A DNA stretch of 64,000 nt from Trichomonas vaginalis G3 (lineage: Eukaryota; Parabasalia; Trichomonadida; Trichomonadidae): NCBI RefSeq assembly GCF_026262505.1, contig NC_067207.1, positions 15,964,082 to 16,028,081 on the forward strand, written 5' to 3'. The stretch's first letter is position 1, and each line of letters opens with the position of its first letter. Under the pieces are notes generated by a model, which saw only the letters and a program-made list of their open reading frames with translations, was not told where the DNA came from and made no database searches. A program made the translations under genes and the position numbers. Positions 10,591 to 20,416 of this stretch are shown piece after piece.

Positions 10591-12390
10591 CTATTTCTTT
10601 TGAATTGGTGTATGAACATCTTTCAGAGACTTCTTTATTTTCTTTGGAGGTTGTGGGGTTTCTTCTTCAAATTCTAACTTTTCGAAAGAAGAGTCATGCC
10701 ATTGATCAAAGTTATATGCAATTTCTTCTTTACAATGAATAGATATCGTTGATTTATCATTTGCAGGCAAAAGTGCTTTTTCTGCAATCATAATATCCTT
10801 TGCATACAAATTAGCGGATGACGCAGTAAAGCAAGCTTTTCCTGTGAATGATATTTGGTTAGATTTAATATCAATTTCCTTTAAATCACCTTTTCCTGAC
10901 AAAGAAACAATATCATTGCTTTTCAGATATAATGATCCAGAAATTATACCTGAACAAACAAATTTCTTGACTTCCATTTCTTGTTTGCATTGGAAGTTCC
11001 CACTTACCAATACAATTGGCTTCAAGGTCGAATAAGGCATTGTTTTGCCAGTATTATTAAATGATGAATTCTTTTCAACAACTAATAAATCTCCTATACT
11101 TAAATTTCCTGAAGATTTAAAGTTGGAAAATGATGAAATATATAAAGATCTAATTGCAGCATTCTCGCTATTGAAATTACCATTACTTAATAGGAATGAG
11201 TTAGTAACAGTAAGTGCTGACTTATTGCTCATTGTCGCTTTGTAATCAGAGTTAGAAATATCAACATTATTCGATTCACAAAACAAATCAAATGCTTTAA
11301 TTGTTCCTTCATTGATAAAAGGAACTTCATTCTTCTTTATATATAATAAAAGCAAGTCTATCTTCTTTTCCGATATTATTGAACCTTTGTTGATTATCTT
11401 TGATGATTCAATTGCAATTTCAGGACAATTAATTTTTGAATTTTTTCTAATTTCAATTGTTTGACACTTTACAAATAAATAACTTGAAACAAACGAATTT
11501 TTGAGTATAATGGTTGGTGAATGGATAAATACAGGTCCATTATTGACTTCTTCGAAAATTACTTTTGAAGTTGATGAAATAAACATCCCATCATAGTAAT
11601 AAGAACTTGATTTGAACTCTAGTTCTTCTCCTACAAAGATAAAACAGTTGCCAGTATTATCTTTGTTTAAAATTGCTTCTTTGGATCGTAAAAGGAAAGA
11701 TTTCGCAGATACACTTCCATCTGATTCAAATACATCCGAAATTATTTCAAATGAGTCAATATTTATATCGGTATTAAGATATATCGATGGTGAAATTAAT
11801 CTTATGCTTTTAACATCTGTTGAAATGGAGCGTATTTCAATTGGTATATCACATTCTATAATTAAGTGGCTTGATTCTTTCTGAATACTTAAAATAATAA
11901 TATCATCTTTGTCTTCTGTAGTTTCAATATCGATTTTAAATGGGATATCAACCTTTTTCTTTTTATTTTTAAGTGATTTAATGATTGTATTTCCTTGGGT
12001 ATCGATTAATTTGAAATCATTAATTTTATAATGAGGAGTGCTATTGAAATTTTCATTATTTTTGAGTATAATACTTTCAATATGATGATTACATTCATCA
12101 ATTTTTGATTCTATTTCTTGTATATGTGAAACTCGATTGATATCCATCCCAAAAAGAGTATTCGCTTCAAGATATGAACCTGGAAGCAATTCACATCCAT
12201 CATCCTTTACAATACTAAGCGATGAAGATGGATTTAAGAAGAATGAAGAAATTTTATTAATCGCATCACTTGATTGGATATCAGCATGGAATAGTTTTTG
12301 GCTGTTCTCTGCATGAAAAATGTCATTATGATCAATAATTGATGAAAATTCATGTTGTTCTGTATCTTCCAATATGAGTTTATGCTTCAT
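10591..12390 (-). CDS. Beta-helix-like repeat protein, unknown function
   Basis: 599 codons. Residues from about 150 to 560 are a long series of short beta-strand-like segments with regular aliphatic and Ser/Asn/Gly alternation (for example KSIRLISPSIYLNTDINIDS, IEIRKNSKINCPEIAIESS), the look of a right-handed parallel beta-helix. No signal peptide, no membrane span and no catalytic motif seen. The C-terminus is basic and proline-containing (PPKKIKKSLK). A cytosolic structural or scaffolding role is possible, but I recognise no family. The initiator-like TTCATATAAATGA just before the ATG supports the start. It converges with the His/Cys-rich gene, with 110 bp between stops. Confidence 0.65.
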   Translation of the reverse strand: MKHKLILEDTEQHEFSSIIDHNDIFHAENSQKLFHADIQSSDAINKISSFFLNPSSSLSIVKDDGCELLPGSYLEANTLFGMDINRVSHIQEIESKIDECNHHIESIILKNNENFNSTPHYKINDFKLIDTQGNTIIKSLKNKKKKVDIPFKIDIETTEDKDDIIILSIQKESSHLIIECDIPIEIRSISTDVKSIRLISPSIYLNTDINIDSFEIISDVFESDGSVSAKSFLLRSKEAILNKDNTGNCFIFVGEELEFKSSSYYYDGMFISSTSKVIFEEVNNGPVFIHSPTIILKNSFVSSYLFVKCQTIEIRKNSKINCPEIAIESSKIINKGSIISEKKIDLLLLYIKKNEVPFINEGTIKAFDLFCESNNVDISNSDYKATMSNKSALTVTNSFLLSNGNFNSENAAIRSLYISSFSNFKSSGNLSIGDLLVVEKNSSFNNTGKTMPYSTLKPIVLVSGNFQCKQEMEVKKFVCSGIISGSLYLKSNDIVSLSGKGDLKEIDIKSNQISFTGKACFTASSANLYAKDIMIAEKALLPANDKSTISIHCKEEIAYNFDQWHDSSFEKLEFEEETPQPPKKIKKSLKDVHTPIQKK

Positions 12391-12684
12391 TCATTTATAT
12401 GAAGTTTTCTCAATAAATACAACGCCCTAGGATAATGTGTGATTGTTTTGCTTTTAAAATTAAATCTACTGATCTAATTTTGTTCTTGTTTATATCAGAA
12501 TAAAACATACTTTGATTATAAGAGGAAACCACTTTAAGATTTAATGTAGTTTAAAATCTGAAATCAGTTTCTCTTAGAGTTAAGAGAAAGAATAATAAAT
12601 TTAGAATATAACTTATTTTATATGCTAAATTCAATATAAGATAAAATAAAAGTGTATTTATTTAAAACAAAACCCAAATGAATA

Positions 12685-12942
12685 TTAAAATTTCTTGAAT
12701 AATAAGTAAATTCCAAAGAAAGAAACAAAAGGTGAAAGAAGAGAAGCAAGAAATCCGAGACAGCATGCACCAACTATTTTAACGCGAGCAGAACGGTAAG
12801 TTTTGCAGGACTCCATGAAACGAGCAGAAAGATTGCTGAAAGCTTGAGTAACATCTAAATTTTGGGATGAACGAATTACAAATTGTCCTTCATATGATCC
12901 AGCATCAAGTGTAGAAATGAAATTTTCTGCTCTATTTATCAT
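12685..12942 (-). CDS. Small tail-anchored membrane protein
   Basis: 85 codons. Residues 1-50 are polar; residues 55-82 form a hydrophobic segment (VGACCLGFLASLLSPFVSFFG) ending in a short basic tail (FKKF). This is the layout of a tail-anchored protein inserted post-translationally in the ER or another endomembrane. No family recognised. The transposon at 12970 begins only about 27 bp upstream of the ATG, so the promoter may have been displaced, or the frame may be the surviving end of a larger gene. Confidence 0.45.
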   Translation of the reverse strand: MINRAENFISTLDAGSYEGQFVIRSSQNLDVTQAFSNLSARFMESCKTYRSARVKIVGACCLGFLASLLSPFVSFFGIYLLFKKF

Positions 12943-12969
12943 CTTATTGCAACTTTTGTCGGATTGTTC

Positions 12970-13400
12970 CTTATCTCTAACAAAAAATTAATTTTTAAAA
13001 AAATGACCGAATACGTTTCACAGCGAGAAAAAAATAAAAGGCAAGATAGAATTTTCTAGACATAAAGAAGTTGTTTACCGAGTTTTAGCTCTTATCTCTA
13101 ACAAAAAATTAATTTTTAAAAAAATGACCGAATACGTTTCACAGCGAGAAAAAAATAAAAGGCAAGATAGAATTTTCTAGACATAAAGAAGTTGTTTACC
13201 GAGTTTTAGCTCTTATCTCTAACAAAAAATTAATTTTTAAAAAAATGACCGAATACGTTTCACAGCGAGAAAAAAATAAAAGGCAAGATAGAATTTTCTA
13301 GACATAAAGAAGTTGTTTACCGAGTTTTAGCTCTTATCTCTAACAAAAAATTAATTTTTAAAAAAATGACCGAATACGTTTCACAGCGAGAAAAAATAAA
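12970..13400. repeat. Left array of 121-bp units (3.5 copies)
   Basis: Period is exactly 121 bp over the first three units, with essentially no differences, so the expansion is recent. The last unit breaks off after GCGAGAAAAAATAAAA and passes into unique interior sequence. Confidence 0.9.
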
Positions 13401-13577
13401 AACTGTACACTGATTTTCATTTTCATTTCCAGTCACTTTACTTATTATTTTTCTTTTTTTCATTTTAATTATAAATTATTTCGTAATACGTTTATTTACG
13501 TTACCATTTTCTTTATTCTTTTGAATTCCATACTAGACACTTATAGAATATTTTGATTGTTAACGTACTTCATTAGA

Positions 13578-14550
13578 ATGAATCCTTACAAAGGGTATGT
13601 CGATCGAATTTACCTAATTGGTATTTCCAATCAGATTGAAGAAGGTAAAATGACATGGGAAGAAGCTTGCACCCATGTTCCCATCGCCCCAACCCTTCAA
13701 TCAAATGATTTCAAATATTTAGATGTTTCAAAATCTTTTTTACAAAATCAATTTAGCTTACAGAATATCCCATTGCCTAAAGGCAAGAAAGGTCGTGGGG
13801 TCAATCCCTACGACCAAATCAAAGCTCTTGCTGTGATACATGACCACTGGGCCTTTCCCTGTGGTCAAACAAAACAATGGAAACGTTTGAAATTACCAAA
13901 TTGATGTATCTTATAGAGAAGTACGCAGATACTTCAAAGAAAATCATTTCACCAAGACGCGATTAGAGCATGCCGGGCCAGAAACAGCAGTAAGATATTG
14001 GGCACTTTCACTCAATCTTATCTGGCACGCAGATGTTCATTATTTTAGGGGTGTTCGTGGCCAGTATATTTATGGCATAATCGACGATTTTAGCCGCAAA
14101 GTCCTAGCGTGTATACAAATACCAGATATGCTGGCAGCGACGACAGCGAACGTTGCGGCTTCCGCCTTCATTGAATTTGGCGCCCCTTATTGTTTCTGGA
14201 CCGACAACGGTTCAGAAAATAGGGGCGCCTTTCAAGATCTACTTGATCTTTGGGGCGTCCAATGGCGGCATACAGACTCTCATTCTCCCTCCCAAAATGG
14301 GAAGATTGAGAGATTCTGGCCGACATTGGAGCGCTGCCAAAGCATTCAGGCTATTCCTGCCTTTATTTGGGAGTACAATAATAACACACCGCATGAAGAT
14401 CTCCCAATTAATCCATTAACTGGAACAAATTACACGCCAAATCAAATGTATCAGCTGAAACCGAAATACACAAATGCAGATACAGAAAGGTTGTGGCAAA
14501 TATGGGATACAGATACAGGCATGACCGCTGTTGACACATTCACAGCGTAA
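13578..14550 (+). pseudogene. Integrase-type (rve, DD35E) transposase of the 12970-15193 element
   Basis: An N-terminal part (from MNPYKGYVDR) looks like a helix-turn-helix region. It is followed by the catalytic core: WHADVHYFRG with the first Asp, WTDNGSENRG with the second Asp, and SPSQNGKIERFW with the Glu, 34 residues between the last two. This is the retroviral-integrase-like fold used by many eukaryotic DNA transposons. The reading looks broken in about one place, so it is probably inactive. Relation to other integrase-bearing elements cannot be settled by eye. Confidence 0.75.
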
Positions 14551-14957
14551 TAATAAACATAATTTTTTAATTTCATTTTTAACAAGTTTTTTTAAATGTA
14601 TGTAATGAATAATTCATTAGAATATGATATTGCACATTGTAACAGAATAGAACAATCACCAAATTTTTTTTGAAATTAAAAAATAAAAGTAAAAAGTATA
14701 AAGTAATCTAACCAAAAAAGATATTTAAAAGAATTTTGGAAAAAACAGAATAAGGATAATGATATTATTTTAGATACACAATCGATGTACTGAAGAATAA
14801 TCCGGTAAAATGATGATATAAAATTAGATTATTTTACAAGTAGCTAAAAGAATAAAACTATAATATAAAATAAATGAAGTTGAATGAAACAATAAAGGTT
14901 AAATAAATAATAAAGATTTTTATTTATATCAGTATTGAGAAGAAGTAACAGCTGACA

Positions 14958-15256
14958 CTTGGTAGACAACTTCTTTATGTCTAGAAAATTCTATCTTGCC
15001 TTTTATTTTTTTCTCGCTGTGAAACGTATTCGGTCATTTTTTTTAAAAATTAATTTTTTGTTAGAGATAAGAGCTAAAACTCGGTAAACAACTTCTTTAT
15101 GTCTAGAAAATTCTATCTTGCCTTTTATTTTTTTCTCGCTGTGAAACGTATTCGGTCATTTTTTTAAAAATTAATTTTTTGTTAGAGATAAGAGCTAAAA
15201 CTTTGCAGACAACTCCCCCATGTCTAGCAAATTTAACATTCGTCTCCCATTTTTAT
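14958..15256. repeat. Right array of 121-bp units, inverted relative to the left
   Basis: Two units near-identical to the left array in reverse complement, then a third diverged unit (AGCTAAAACTTTGCAGACAA and beyond). The diverged outer unit suggests that it is the oldest terminus and that the inner ones are younger copies. Confidence 0.8.
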
Positions 15257-15949
15257 ATATTTGGTTTAGAATGTTCGAAAATGCGTAATATGGTCATTAA
15301 TATTAATTGAAAAGAACCTTGAATTAATTCAATCTGATCTCACAAAATATTTTAAATTACAAACTTTGTAGTTTGAATAGATAATTAGTATTAAACTCAA
15401 ATAACTAGTTTATTTTTGAATAAAAATTATTTGAATTTATTCAATTTTGTGAATTTTCCTTCAAAAATCAAGTTTAAATATCTTATTTGTCATATAATTA
15501 TAAATACAATGAAACATATTCGAAATTGAAAAGAATGACTTTTTCTGTTCTTTCAATCATTCAATTTGAATTTTGCAATATTGGGTTTCTCATTAAATAG
15601 CTATTAAAAACAACAAGCAATTTAACTTACATTCAAATTTATTTGTGTTATATTCAATCTTCTCAAAACTTATAATTTTCGGCTATAGCATGATTATATG
15701 CTATATAATATAATAAACCTATAATAGTATCATTCTTTCAATTATTTGAAGAGAAAACCGAAAAAATCTATTTTCGGTCTATAACAGTAAAAACGTATTT
15801 TTATGAGAATTAATAATTTCGGAAAATGTGTATAAATGCTATTTAATTTAAAAGGAAAATATTAAAAAATTTTTCTATCAAAAGATTTTACATTCATTTC
15901 AAAAGTTTTATTTTTTGAGACCACTCACAATTTATGTAATTTTATAAAA
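15257..15949. other. Intergenic, AT-rich
   Basis: No gene or RNA seen. At its right end TCACAATTTA (15925-15934) is a plausible initiator for the following membrane-protein gene. Confidence 0.5.
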
Positions 15950-16378
15950 ATGGTTGCAATACCCGAAATTGTTAAACGAGCTATCCCATTTATTGCATGT
16001 ACAATTGAAATAATTGCAACAGCTTCCTGCTTTTATATGTATGATCACATAGCTGATGGTCATTCAAGTACAGTTGCAAGCGGGTATTCGCCAAAACATT
16101 ACAAAGTTAATCTCGAATATTATTCATTAGTATCACTCTTTATGTTTGGAATGATTTCACTTATAATGGCAATTGCAGAGTTAGGTCTTGTTTTCATGCC
16201 TCAATACTTTAAATTTGTAGATTCTACAATTTTAAGAGCAGTAATATATATACTTACTGGTGTTGCAATTATAGGTACATCAGCTGATCTCGGAATTGCT
16301 GCAGGATCCATGCAATTTATAATTGCTACTGTAATGATTATTATATACCTACTTGAAAATGGCATCAATTGCAAGTAA
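15950..16378 (+). CDS. Four-span membrane protein, COPI-associated/MARVEL-like
   Basis: 142 codons with four hydrophobic segments at about residues 9-29, 60-82, 93-112 and 116-138. Loops are short and there is a single polar extracytoplasmic loop (residues 30-58). The third and fourth spans (LRAVIYILTGVAIIGTSADLGIAAG) match the general look of COPI_assoc-type small tetraspan proteins, in which an R..IYI..G.. segment precedes a Gly-rich span. That assignment is tentative; MARVEL-like proteins look alike. Likely in the Golgi/endomembrane. The gene converges with the ARM/HEAT-like gene, with only 103 bp between stop codons. Confidence 0.65.
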   Translation: MVAIPEIVKRAIPFIACTIEIIATASCFYMYDHIADGHSSTVASGYSPKHYKVNLEYYSLVSLFMFGMISLIMAIAELGLVFMPQYFKFVDSTILRAVIYILTGVAIIGTSADLGIAAGSMQFIIATVMIIIYLLENGINCK

Positions 16379-16481
16379 ATTACGTGTTTTCATTTAATAT
16401 TTGTTGAATAAAAAAACTAGTTCGAAAAAAAAATAAAAAAAAAATTATTTACAAACAAACTAATATATTACAAACAAACTA

Positions 16482-17936
16482 TTACGTATTTTCTTGCAAT
16501 GTTGCAAGAAATTGCCTTGCAACTTTCTTCAATGGACCACTTTTAGCATTGGCTTCGAAGAAAGAATCAACTTCAAGTTCAATTAGTCTTTTCTTACATT
16601 TCTTATATGCAGCAAGGTTAACAGCTAAAAAAGAAGCTGGCTCTAGTAAATTTCCTTCTTCTTTAAGAATGTCTGCAACAATATCACAAGCTTCAACATA
16701 TTCTGGAACATATCCGCCATCTAGAAGTCTATCCGTTAATAGCAAGAAGGCATGCAAGCTTGTTTCATCTCTTGAAGATTCAGCTGATGAATAAAATGTT
16801 TCGATAAATCCAGATTCGCTTAATTGCGTAATTAAATCTTGTGATATCGGTAATCTTCTCACAAGCATACATATAGCCGATAATAGGCTTGAATTTCGTG
16901 TTTTAGATATTAGTTGTAGAAATTGAGGAAATTCTTCAGATTGAGCTAAAATTTTCCTTGAAGCTTTGCTTTTGAATAAAACGAGGACTAAGCGTAATGT
17001 GTCATTTACTGTTGGCAACTTTTTAAGTATCCATCCATTCAAACTCGCTAAATTTTGTGCTATTTCAGGATTTGTAGCTAATTCCATGAGAACTAATGTG
17101 GCATTAATATTATGTGCTGCTATCTTTATTAAACCGCTTAAAAGGCCTTGGTTGGCAAATTGAGAACGGTCAGTTTTGGTCATTATCAGAAAAGAGAGAA
17201 TCACTTGATGTAAATCTTCTGATTTAAGATGTTTCTTTATCAATAGCGGGTCAATAGTACCCTGCTCATAGTATTTCGATATTTCTGTTAAACAAATATA
17301 ACAAAATCTAATGGTTTCCAAATCTAAGCTTTGCAGCATCTTTGTTACATGCTTCCACACATGCTTGATTCTTTCACGACGAAAAATCTTGTAATTTTTA
17401 ACGAGATGAGTTAAGAGTGAAATATAATCTTCGGCGATGTCAGGACCTTCAAAAGGCTCTGAATTTGTAAACAAAAGATCGAGCATGGGCCAGGGATCAT
17501 CAGCATCTTCAAAATTTTCTGAGTAATATGCAATTAATGTTAATACTTTTGATGGTTCTAAATGTATTAGGGTTATCATATTCTCTACAACGTCAGTATC
17601 AATAGAATTGATATCTTTAAGCATAAGACTGTATAAGAAATCGCAAATAGGTTTTCTAAGCCCTTTTATTCCAACAGGAAGTTTAACAGCAAATCCTCCT
17701 GATATGAATACACTAAGAATCGTTTCATCGTCTAATGTCGCCATTATTACTTTAATTATGAATTTTGCTACACTTAACGGGATATTTTGTTTGAAATCAT
17801 CAAAAAGTTTGGTAAAAAATGCATGGGCTTGCTTAGGTGTAAGCAAATCAGGTGATTTTTCTAGTTCTTCTATGAATTCAGGACAATTTGGATTCCCAAT
17901 GGCATCCAAATTTACCCCTTCCATAAAAAGTGACAT
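16482..17936 (-). CDS. ARM/HEAT-like alpha-solenoid protein
   Basis: 484 codons, almost entirely amphipathic helices with Leu-rich heptad-like spacing and short turns (VVENMITLIHLEPSKVLTLI, RFCYICLTEISKYYE, LISKTRNSSLLSAICMLVRR). This is typical of armadillo/HEAT-type superhelices. No kinase or other catalytic motif, no membrane span and no signal peptide. Proteins of this type are scaffolds or regulatory subunits; a specific role cannot be read from the sequence. On the minus strand TTCACAAATATAC lies about 15-25 bases upstream of the ATG and could serve as initiator. Confidence 0.65.
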   Translation of the reverse strand: MSLFMEGVNLDAIGNPNCPEFIEELEKSPDLLTPKQAHAFFTKLFDDFKQNIPLSVAKFIIKVIMATLDDETILSVFISGGFAVKLPVGIKGLRKPICDFLYSLMLKDINSIDTDVVENMITLIHLEPSKVLTLIAYYSENFEDADDPWPMLDLLFTNSEPFEGPDIAEDYISLLTHLVKNYKIFRRERIKHVWKHVTKMLQSLDLETIRFCYICLTEISKYYEQGTIDPLLIKKHLKSEDLHQVILSFLIMTKTDRSQFANQGLLSGLIKIAAHNINATLVLMELATNPEIAQNLASLNGWILKKLPTVNDTLRLVLVLFKSKASRKILAQSEEFPQFLQLISKTRNSSLLSAICMLVRRLPISQDLITQLSESGFIETFYSSAESSRDETSLHAFLLLTDRLLDGGYVPEYVEACDIVADILKEEGNLLEPASFLAVNLAAYKKCKKRLIELEVDSFFEANAKSGPLKKVARQFLATLQENT

Positions 17937-19732
17937 TTATAACATTTGTATATTTGTGAAAGCATTCAAGACCCTGAATCAATAAAAAACAATATACTCT
18001 CTCTTTAATAGTTCATATTTAATAATTGTTTTTATAATTTTAGTTTTTGATTGGAATCTTGTTTCTGAAATCATTCATTTCAAAAGATAGTTGAGTCATA
18101 TTCATATTTTACACATCAATTTGATTAATAAATGCATAATTTTATTGAATCAAAGATGAGTTGAAGTCATTTTAATATTTGAAGAACCAAATTGTGAAGT
18201 TGTTTGAGTTAACATAATATCCTCGTTTGTACATTTGATGTTGTAATGATTTCGTGTTAAAAATTGATAAACGAAGATGAATCCGAATTATTTTTTGTCG
18301 TAAAATGGTGGCTTGCCGTTTTAATTTATATATTTATCATAAATGTGAGGAAACAAGTATAATGATCAAATGATAGAGGCTTAGATGTCACAATTTACTG
18401 GCATAATCTGACGTAATTGATAAGCTAGAAAATCTAAGAAAGTACTTACTGTTATACGAAGCAATATATCTAATTTTAAAATATCTTCAAATTTTTTGAG
18501 AGCACCAGATTTTTTGATGATTTTTACGAGTATCTTGGTTACTAAAGTACTCACAAAATCTAGATTGAGAGGCGGTCAATGACTTTTGAGGGGAAATTAA
18601 CGCATGGAATTTAATATTATTTAGGTTGATATTCTTGCTTATTATTTCAGAAAAAAATCTTAAAAATTTCAATATGAAAATTGAAAGCAATTCAAAAAAT
18701 TGCTAACATGTAAATTTTAATATCCTATGCATAATTTCATATTTTGAACATTTTTTATTTTTGTTTAAAACTTAAAATTTTGCGAATTTAATATAATTTA
18801 TAAAATATAATACGTATATATATTTAAAATACACTAAATTTAATTGTTAATTGACGTTTTTGGGAATGAATTTTATCAAAACATGCCTGAATCCGAAAAT
18901 TTGAAAGAACGAATTACACAATCATATATGTAGAATTCAAAATACAAACTTAAAGATTGTATACGTTTAAAATTATTCAGATTGTGTTTGATTTCCACTC
19001 ATTCTGTTTCTTTTGAACTCTAACACTAACATTTCATGATGATTACATGATCCATTTATACATGGTTGAATTGTTCCAGATTCTACCAGAAAATCAATCC
19101 AAATTTCTCAATGCATTCATGTTGATTGGACAAAATTTAAAATTTATCAGCCTGTTTCCAGAAAAACTCATATATTCCCTAATGAAATGTAATTTTTGCT
19201 ACATTTATTTCAATCAAATTTCAAAAAATTGACTGCAGAGCTTGAAAAGGTGATGAATCATGTTGTTATTAGATGTACATATTAGATTTACTATTTCCAA
19301 AAAATGCTCAAATTTGAATAGTTTTTAGAAAATTTGGAATTACACTCCTTACATTATATATAATTAAATGTTTAAATTTTATTTATTTTTCCCTTTTAAT
19401 TTTATAACGTGCTCTATCAAAACTAACCTCTCAATTGAAGGCCACAAAATCTAAGTAGTGAGGGTACACAAATTTTGTATGGAGTACGGTTCAATTTTTG
19501 AGAGCCTCACTACTTAGATTTTGTGACTACCTTACTATTTTGAAAATTAATGCAAATTGTTTTCACTATCAGATGTCAGAAATTTATGAAAGCAGTGGTT
19601 ACAATATTATTATAAAAAGAATATTTTTGTGAATGACACCCGAATATATTTCTTACCATTCTCAAAAAATGCACGTTAGATAATTGAATTCTTTTTTTCT
19701 TTCAATTTCCGAATATTCGCAGTATAAAACCA
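17937..19732. other. Long intergenic region with one inverted repeat
   Basis: AT-rich, with no convincing gene. Open frames at 18487-18690 (minus) and 19047-19232 (plus) lack initiators and have random composition. The inverted repeat at 19443-19525 is the only structured sequence seen. TTCAATTTCC at about 19702 may be the initiator of the PH-domain gene. Confidence 0.5.
19443..19525. repeat. Perfect 21-bp inverted repeat, 41-base spacer
   Basis: Left arm 19443-19463 (CACAAAATCTAAGTAGTGAG plus G) and right arm 19505-19525 pair perfectly. It sits 200 bp upstream of the PH-domain gene and could be a small inverted-repeat element or a hairpin in a transcript. Confidence 0.85.
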
Positions 19733-20416
19733 ATGAGCGTGATAAAAGAGGGAGTTATAAAAAAGCAAGGCCATTTTATCAAGAACATCAAAGAACGATG
19801 GCTGGTACTCACAACCGAAACACTATGCTACTATACTGGCAAAAAGGGGCAACTTAAAGGCGAAATCAAATTGACAAAAGATATGAAGCTATATAATAAT
19901 AAAGAATTCAAGTTGCAACCATGCTTTAGCCTTGAAGATGGAACGCGCAGAACATATAATTTTGTTCCAGAATCCAAAACTGAAAGAGATGCTTGGATAT
20001 CTGCTATTGAATTTACCATTTCATTGTTAAATGGTCCACAAAACGCTAAAATAATCAAAAGAGTAGGAGATATTATTGATAAGTTTTATAATATTTCTGA
20101 ATTACTTTGGGGACATCATTCAGATCAAATTTCACAAGTTGTTAAATTGCTTCAAAGGTCAATAGAGCAGAATGATTCTACGTTTGAAGATGCTTTGACA
20201 ATGATAGCTAGAATCCAGAAACATCGAGTAGCATCTACCGCATTTTATGCAGAAGTTGTTGATACACTAGCAAAGAAATTAGGTGAAAAGCTCAAAGACA
20301 AACATCTTGATATATTACACAGATTCAAATATGTACTTATCAAATTGAACATTGTCCATGGCACACTGCCTGAAGAATATAAGGATTACACGGACAAAGA
20401 ACTTATATTTAAATGA
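19733..20416 (+). CDS. PH-domain protein, probable N-terminal half of a PH-ankyrin gene
   Basis: 227 codons. Residues 5-105 are a pleckstrin-homology domain: EGVIKKQGHFIKNIKERWLVL as the first strands, the central beta sheet, and the C-terminal helix with its invariant Trp (ERDAWISAIE). PH domains bind phosphoinositides or partner proteins at membranes. Residues 110-227 are helical, and the last residues before the stop (YKDYTDKELIFK) look mid-helix rather than terminal. The frame continues after a single TGA (20414-20416) with 20 open codons directly into the next gene in the same frame. This suggests that this gene and the ankyrin gene were one reading frame. Start supported by the MSVIKEG context directly ahead of the domain. 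Confidence 0.8.
   Translation: MSVIKEGVIKKQGHFIKNIKERWLVLTTETLCYYTGKKGQLKGEIKLTKDMKLYNNKEFKLQPCFSLEDGTRRTYNFVPESKTERDAWISAIEFTISLLNGPQNAKIIKRVGDIIDKFYNISELLWGHHSDQISQVVKLLQRSIEQNDSTFEDALTMIARIQKHRVASTAFYAEVVDTLAKKLGEKLKDKHLDILHRFKYVLIKLNIVHGTLPEEYKDYTDKELIFK

Larger units (their letters stand above)
12970..15193. mobile_element. Integrase-type DNA transposon with arrays of 121-bp inverted terminal repeats
   Basis: About 2.2 kb. The left end has a unit of 121 bp starting CTTATCTCTAAC repeated at 12970, 13091, 13212 and (partial) 13333-13400. The right end has the same unit in reverse orientation twice (about 14958-15193), followed by a more diverged third unit to about 15256. The interior carries an integrase-type transposase. 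No target duplication is obvious, because the units repeat up to the borders. The best description is a DDE-integrase DNA transposon whose termini expanded into tandem arrays; the family name is uncertain. Confidence 0.75.

Noticed and set aside
20414-20416. TGA as selenocysteine or reassigned codon
   Set aside because: TGA and TAA end other genes in the window normally, and I see no selenocysteine-insertion hairpin that I could support; kept only as a question for transcripts.
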